From Strigomonas culicis (Eukaryota; Euglenozoa; Kinetoplastea; Trypanosomatida; Trypanosomatidae): DNA of 11,312 nt. Position numbers and translations under genes: made by a program. Below are positions 7,464 to 11,312 of this stretch, one piece after another (the stretch's first letter is position 1; the number at the start of each line of letters is the position of its first letter). Where the stretch lies: NCBI GenBank assembly GCA_000482145.1, contig AUXH01000607.1, forward strand, positions 1 through 11,312, read 5' to 3'. The notes below the pieces were generated by a model, which did no database searches, was not told the origin of the DNA, and was given only the letters and a program-made list of their open reading frames with translations.

Positions 7464-7500
7464 TCGACGGTCGACTACCGAGCGGGCAAACTACTCTTAG

Positions 7501-7540
7501 TACTCTTCTTTGTAACTCTTTTTTTTTGTTGTTTGGTGAG
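7501..7540 (+). promoter_or_regulatory. Upstream candidate trans-splice site of the ArfGAP gene
   Basis: A T-rich tract (about 7501-7534) with a run of nine T residues is followed by an AG at 7539-7540. If used, the first ATG would be at 7551, in frame with the ArfGAP ORF. This would add 28 residues rich in Arg, Cys and Ser at the N-terminus. Confidence 0.45.
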
Positions 7541-7595
7541 TCTGACGTGCATGTTCCGCCGAATAGGATGTACTTGTCGTTCTGTTTGCTCCCCA

Positions 7596-7633
7596 TTATA
7601 TGTGTCTTCTCCTTCTCCTTTCTCCGTTGGCAG
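7596..7633 (+). promoter_or_regulatory. Proximal candidate trans-splice site of the ArfGAP gene
   Basis: A second T/C tract (about 7605-7626) ends at an AG at 7632-7633, only one base before the ATG at 7635. If used, the mRNA would consist of the spliced leader plus one base and then the start codon, an unusually short leader, and would encode the shorter protein. Confidence 0.5.
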
Positions 7634-7634
7634 C

Positions 7635-9488
7635 ATGAGTATCACCATAGACAGCCTCGTCATCTCGGCGGAAGTGGGCGTTCGGTGGAAGTGTTCGACC
7701 GGCGCGGTGCAGCGCCGCACGGTCGAGCTGCACAGAGATGGCGTTTTGTACTTCTTTGACGAGCCGAAAGGTTCCATGGCGAAGCTATTCAGGGAGAAGG
7801 CCCACCTCGACCATTGCCACGTGCTGGACGCTGGCGGCGTCGAGTCGACGACGTGCGTCGCACTGTTTCTGCACGACTACGACTACGGACACCTGCTCGA
7901 TGGCTTCGGGAACGAAAAGCAGATCTTGTTTGACAAGCCGGCGGCGGCCGGGCGCAAGGACGACTACTACGCGCTCTTCCTCTACTTCAGGGATAAAGTG
8001 CTCAAATGGCGCTTCCTCCAGGCGGTGGTGTCCACCGTGGAGGTGAGCGCGAAGTCGGTGCACCCCGGCCCAGTCGCCGGCGGTGAGCGGCGACCCCTTA
8101 ACCGCTTCGACGATCTTGTGCGACTGCCGACCACTGTTCCACCACTACCGGCACTAGAGCGGCTGTCGTCGTCCCCCTCTGCGACCTCACATGAGCGCTC
8201 GGCTAGCCTGCTCTCCGACCATGAGGTGCTGCAGCTCGACGATGTGCTGAAGCAGTACAAGGAGACGCAAGCCGCCCAGCAAGAGGGGAGCAGGCGGATG
8301 GGCGGCGGCCGCCAGTCGGGGGAGCAGGACGAGGACGAAGAGCTGCCGCCGCCGCACTCGCCGCTGGCACCGGACCGCACGGCCGCAGGAATCGAGGGGG
8401 CGAGGCGCAACGGGAAGAGCAGTTCACCTGCCGCATCTGCCGACCCGCTTTCACCGGCGAGCGACGTGGTGGAGGCGGAGGCGCCCATCGCGCTCGCGCA
8501 GTCATGCCTGTACACCTCCTGCATCGCGGGCAGCCTCGCGAACCAGTCCTGCGCGGACTGCGGCGAGCCGTACCCCAGCTGGGCCGTGCTGCAGCCGTAC
8601 GGCTGTTTTGTGTGCATCCGCTGCATCGGAGTGCACCGACAGCTGTGGTCGGAGAAGTGCCGCGGGGTCGAGCTCGACGAGTGGCCCGCGGCCGACCGCA
8701 TCTTCATGCAGGGCAGAGGCAACAGCAGCGTCAACAGCGAGCTGGAGTTTCTTGTAGTGTACCCCGCGAGGTGCACGGAGGCCAACCTCGGCCAGCGCGC
8801 GGTGCGGCCGGTGGGTCAGTACAGCAGCACCCTGGTGCGTGAGACGTACATCCGCAACAAATATGCGGACCGTCTCTTCACGGAGGAGCGGCACCCCGGC
8901 GCGCCGCGCTCGCTGCTGCCGCCACCGCAGGACCCAGCGGGGCTGGCGGCGATGCGCCAGGCGAAGGGCGGCCTCACGGACGACGCGTCTTCGCCTGGGT
9001 CCCCGATCTCGGAGCAGTCGCCGCCGCCGCACAGCAGCAGCGGCCCGTTCTGCCCCGTCGCCGCCGCCGGCAGCAGCGCGGGCCCGCCGCACTACTGTGG
9101 GCTGGCGGACGTCCTCGTGAAGGAGCTGACGGGTCCCGGCTTCCTGCCCAACACGGTGTGCGTCCTCTCCAACGGGTTTCAGGAGCTGCACAGCAAGGTG
9201 GGCCGCCGCCTCGTGAACGCGCAGGCCACCGCGTGGGACGAGACGATGCAGCTTGGGGTCATCGAGACCGACAAGCCGCTGTACTGCGCCATCTACTCCG
9301 CGAGGGAGCTTGTTGCCGCCGGTGAGTTCTTTCTACCGGATGACCTTCTTCGACGTCGGGGCTGCAGCGGCGCCAATGCCCTAATGTTTGGTGTCAAGCT
9401 GCGGTGGAGCCGACTGAATAAAAAGCCGGGGGGACAATCCCTGGACCCGTGGAGCGTTAGCTTTTTGCTTTCTTACCAACCATTGTAA
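7635..9488 (+). CDS. ArfGAP protein with N-terminal PH-like and C-terminal C2-like domains
   Basis: A 617-residue protein from the ATG at 7635; 645 residues if translation starts at the in-frame ATG at 7551. Residues about 8-136 have a PH-like pattern of strands closed by a Trp-containing helix (KVLKWRFLQAVV). Residues 137-295 are a Ser/Pro/acidic linker. An ArfGAP zinc finger follows with spacing C-x2-C-x17-C-x2-C (Cys306, Cys309, Cys327, Cys330), the catalytic arginine finger at Arg335 in IGVHR, and the downstream LDEW typical of the family. A second disordered linker (about 410-485) leads to a C2-like domain (489-610) with a WDETM core but few of the Asp residues used for calcium. ArfGAPs switch off Arf GTPases during vesicle traffic; PH and C2 modules would bind membrane lipid. 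The finger is confident; the PH and C2 calls are from pattern only. Confidence 0.88.
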   Translation: MSITIDSLVISAEVGVRWKCSTGAVQRRTVELHRDGVLYFFDEPKGSMAKLFREKAHLDHCHVLDAGGVESTTCVALFLHDYDYGHLLDGFGNEKQILFDKPAAAGRKDDYYALFLYFRDKVLKWRFLQAVVSTVEVSAKSVHPGPVAGGERRPLNRFDDLVRLPTTVPPLPALERLSSSPSATSHERSASLLSDHEVLQLDDVLKQYKETQAAQQEGSRRMGGGRQSGEQDEDEELPPPHSPLAPDRTAAGIEGARRNGKSSSPAASADPLSPASDVVEAEAPIALAQSCLYTSCIAGSLANQSCADCGEPYPSWAVLQPYGCFVCIRCIGVHRQLWSEKCRGVELDEWPAADRIFMQGRGNSSVNSELEFLVVYPARCTEANLGQRAVRPVGQYSSTLVRETYIRNKYADRLFTEERHPGAPRSLLPPPQDPAGLAAMRQAKGGLTDDASSPGSPISEQSPPPHSSSGPFCPVAAAGSSAGPPHYCGLADVLVKELTGPGFLPNTVCVLSNGFQELHSKVGRRLVNAQATAWDETMQLGVIETDKPLYCAIYSARELVAAGEFFLPDDLLRRRGCSGANALMFGVKLRWSRLNKKPGGQSLDPWSVSFLLSYQPL

Positions 9489-9794
9489 CTGAACTTGCAT
9501 ACCACCCACTGTTGCTTCTGTATGATCCGCGTCGCGCGTGCGAGTGCATGACAGTACCACTACTTTCTACCATCGACACGAGTGGCAATGCGAGCGTCTG
9601 CCGAAGGTAAAACACATATGCCCATATACCGTTTCGCTTCCTACTTTCTTTCTCTCCTTCTCTCTTCCCATTTAGAGGAACTTATTATTCGTCTCCTTAC
9701 CTTGATTATTGTTATTACACATCTTTACCATCAATTACTTGTTTATCATCAAAAAACCGTCTTTACTCCACCTTGTAAAGAACAAAAAGCCACC
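9489..9794. other. Intergenic region with splice signal
   Basis: A 306-base spacer containing the ArfGAP 3' end, a C/T tract with splice acceptor at 9675, and an ATG-free leader of about 119 bases before the next gene. An open frame extends back to 9582, but its upstream ATGs lie before the splice acceptor. Confidence 0.75.
9633..9675 (+). promoter_or_regulatory. Trans-splicing signal of the small membrane protein gene
   Basis: A strong C/T tract (about 9633-9673) ends at an AG at 9674-9675. No ATG lies between it and 9795, so the start codon of the small gene is well defined. Confidence 0.7.
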
Positions 9795-10028
9795 ATGTTT
9801 CTGACGTACCAGTTCGCGCCCGTATGGATTCTCTCCATCTCTTTGCTTACCTACCTGGTCCTGACGTTTCTCGACCCGGTCGACCTGACGCAGTATAAGA
9901 AATCGATGCACGGCTACTCGCCTGCAATATGCATTCTCTCCATGATCCTCCCCTTCGCGGTCGCCTTCTTGTACGAGTTCGCCATGTTCATTGGACCCAA
10001 GCCGTCCAAAGCAGGACTTAAGGTCTGA
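9795..10028 (+). CDS. Small two-helix membrane protein, possibly V-ATPase subunit e-like
   Basis: A 77-residue protein. The ATG at 9795 sits in the favourable context gccaccATG and is the first after the splice acceptor at 9675. Two hydrophobic segments are visible at about residues 7-25 and 44-67, separated by a polar loop (DPVDLTQYKKS); the tail after FIGPKPSK is short and basic. Size, two helices and the x-GP-x tail after the second helix resemble the V-ATPase V0 subunit e (Vma9/ATP6V0E, about 73-81 residues), but identity is low and I offer this only as a possibility. Other small two-helix ER or mitochondrial proteins would fit as well. GC-rich codons and strong start context support a real gene. 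Confidence 0.75.
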   Translation: MFLTYQFAPVWILSISLLTYLVLTFLDPVDLTQYKKSMHGYSPAICILSMILPFAVAFLYEFAMFIGPKPSKAGLKV

Positions 10029-10355
10029 TGACGAGTGACGAGGCGCGGGTGTGGAACAGGAATGGCGACACATTAGAGCAACGTTGCCACTTACATGCTT
10101 TTCTTTTTTTCTTTTCTTTTGTGCATTCTTTTTTACTATCCCGTCCGGTTCTCACCCTGACCATGAACGTGAACACCAAAGAGAGCATGAAGACGGGCCA
10201 ACGTACAGTATTCGAAAAAAAAAAGAAGAATAAAAAACGAAGCACATAAGCGAAAAGAAACGTATGTAGTAAACGTAAGCAAAGATTTTACCACCACCAT
10301 GATCACTTCTATTCTTGCATTACGCACTGCCTTAATCCGACCACAAAACAACAAT

Positions 10356-10372
10356 CACACACACACACACAC
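10356..10372. repeat. Short (CA)n microsatellite
   Basis: Eight and a half CA units in a row, in the spacer after the small membrane protein gene. Confidence 0.9.
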
Positions 10373-10917
10373 TGAAAGCAAAGCAATCATGTATGTCCCA
10401 TCCTGCTTTGAATCAGAGTGCATACCGTGACAACTGTGTATCTAGCCGTCGTAGCACTTTCCCCTTTAATCGATTACCATCCCTCCCTTTTTTCTTTTCT
10501 CATCTCATCGCATTCACATGTTCAACCCACAGAGATGATGAACACCTACAGTACCACCAACGTGCATACCTTCAGTCCGCCATTGTAACTTGGTATCTCC
10601 TCCCCTACACATCCTATAATCGACTGGTTCCTCTCCCGCCGTCGTGCAGCGCAGAGATCTGCCTGAGAGGGACGCCGCACAACCCATCTCACAGGAGCAC
10701 CACTTCCATACATCATGGAAGACAGTATTTGGCCGCGCTGCTGATACGGCCCACGCAGTCTGCATCGCTTGGCTCGCCGTTGACCCGTGCGCGGCGCACG
10801 CTGTGCGGCTGTGTCGCGCGACGCGCCGCCGCTGCTCGGACACCGCTTTGCGTGGCCTCCGAGTGCCGCGACTCTTCGACCTGAGGACGGACATCTGAGG
10901 GATGCGACGAAGAGCTG

Positions 10918-10936
10918 TGTTTGTTTGTTTGTTTGT
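10918..10936. repeat. (TTTG)n tetranucleotide run
   Basis: About four to five TTTG units, slightly irregular at the end, just after the GC-rich island and before the T-rich leader region of alpha-tubulin. Confidence 0.85.
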
Positions 10937-11125
10937 TTTGTTGTTTCTGCTGCTCGGTGTGTTGCAACATGGAGACGAAACGAAAAATGATCATGAATTA
11001 AAAAAGAAAAACGTTTTACTTTTTGTTTTTACAAACCATGAAAAACAAACACTTTCCCTTTTCTTTTATATATGCCCTTTTACCCCCCCTTTTCCACCAA
11101 AAACGACGTTAGTTTCACTTCGAAC

Positions 11126-11157
11126 ACTCTTTCTTCAACTTTTTCCTCTTTCACAAG
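11126..11157 (+). promoter_or_regulatory. Candidate trans-splicing signal of alpha-tubulin
   Basis: A T/C-rich tract (11126-11152) is followed by an AG at 11156-11157, giving a 10-base 5' UTR. An alternative AG at 11111-11112 after the T/C stretch at about 11055-11097 would give a 55-base leader. Neither leader contains an ATG. Confidence 0.55.
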
Positions 11158-11167
11158 CCACTTCACG

Positions 11168-11312
11168 ATGCGCGAAGCGATCTGCATTCACATCGGCCAG
11201 GCTGGTTGCCAGGTTGGTAACGCGGCGTGGGAGCTGTTTTGTCTTGAGCACGGCATTCAACCCGATGGCGCGATGCCGTCGGACAAGACGATTGGCGTCG
11301 AGGATGATGCGT
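11168..11312 (+). CDS. Alpha-tubulin, 5' partial (first 48 codons)
   Basis: The open frame runs off the window after 48 codons. The visible N-terminus, [18 protein letters not shown], followed by [14 protein letters not shown] and PSDKTIG, is unmistakably alpha-tubulin, including the GQAG nucleotide-binding loop at residues 10-13. Alpha-tubulin pairs with beta-tubulin in microtubules of the subpellicular corset, flagellum and spindle. Position 20 is Ala (gcg), where alpha-tubulins I recall have Cys. In trypanosomatids alpha-tubulin is usually in a tandem array, so this may be the first or only copy of one. The ATG lies 10 bases after the nearest splice acceptor. Confidence 0.96.
   Translation, partial: MREAICIHIGQAGCQVGNAAWELFCLEHGIQPDGAMPSDKTIGVEDDA

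Larger units (their letters stand above)
10029..11167. other. Spacer upstream of alpha-tubulin with a GC-rich island
   Basis: About 1.1 kb. It holds an A-rich run near 10216-10240, a CA microsatellite (10356-10372), a GC-rich block at about 10636-10905, a TTTG tetranucleotide run (10918-10936) and the T/C tracts of the tubulin splice site. Open frames on both strands of the GC-rich block (+ strand 10393-10884, - strand 10514-10894) have no recognisable domain and I do not call either as a gene. Confidence 0.65.

Noticed and set aside
10535..10666. Possible C/D snoRNA (RUGAUGA-like box at 10535 and CUGA at 10663)
   Set aside because: The boxes are too far apart for a normal trypanosomatid C/D snoRNA and I see no terminal stem.
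10393..10884. 163-codon + strand frame upstream of alpha-tubulin
   Set aside because: No domain, mixed composition, partly in T-rich spacer; kept only as part of the GC-rich island finding.
1..11312. tRNA, rRNA, CRISPR array, transposon or strand-switch region
   Set aside because: I saw no tRNA B-box-like element, spaced repeat array, reverse transcriptase or transposase motifs, and every supported gene lies on the + strand.

Overview
The window looks like nuclear DNA of a trypanosomatid protist of the Leishmania/Crithidia/Leptomonas/Trypanosoma type. All eight convincing genes (seven complete, one cut by the window end) lie on the + strand, have no introns, and use GC-rich codons. They are separated by T-rich, pyrimidine-rich spacers full of AC/TG/TA microsatellites. 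Most starts sit shortly after a long polypyrimidine tract and an AG, the usual trans-splicing arrangement in these organisms. The proteins also fit: a 104-residue eL30 in two tandem copies, and an alpha-tubulin beginning [14 protein letters not shown] cannot name the genus.

Layout, left to right: (1) 1-100, an (AC)45(GC)5 microsatellite running almost into the start of a Kish/TMEM167 secretory-pathway protein (107-328). (2) An NDUFA5-like mitochondrial complex I subunit with a long charged C-terminal extension (782-1567). (3) A CCCH zinc-finger protein with a degenerate J-like domain (2190-3125). (4) A 1.3 kb non-coding stretch with TA/TG repeats. (5) Two copies of ribosomal protein eL30 with identical coding sequence (4446-4760 and 5006-5320). 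(6) A 624-residue protein with RRM-like and S1/OB-like segments, probably RNA-binding (5589-7463). (7) A PH-like/ArfGAP/C2-like protein (7635-9488) with two candidate trans-splice sites that could give two N-termini. (8) A 77-residue two-helix membrane protein (9795-10028). (9) A 1.1 kb spacer with a GC-rich island of unclear nature. (10) The first 48 codons of alpha-tubulin (11168-end).

The genes do not form one pathway. As is normal for trypanosomatid polycistronic units, neighbours cover unrelated housekeeping roles (membrane traffic, respiration, mRNA or RNA binding, translation, cytoskeleton), and control is expected mainly through UTRs after transcription. I saw no tRNA, rRNA, CRISPR, transposon or strand switch. 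I did not find a clearly new multi-gene system. The points most worth a second look are the CCCH plus J-like architecture, the possible dual-isoform ArfGAP, the Z-DNA-type repeat forced into a 5' UTR, and the homogenised eL30 pair with unrelated flanks.
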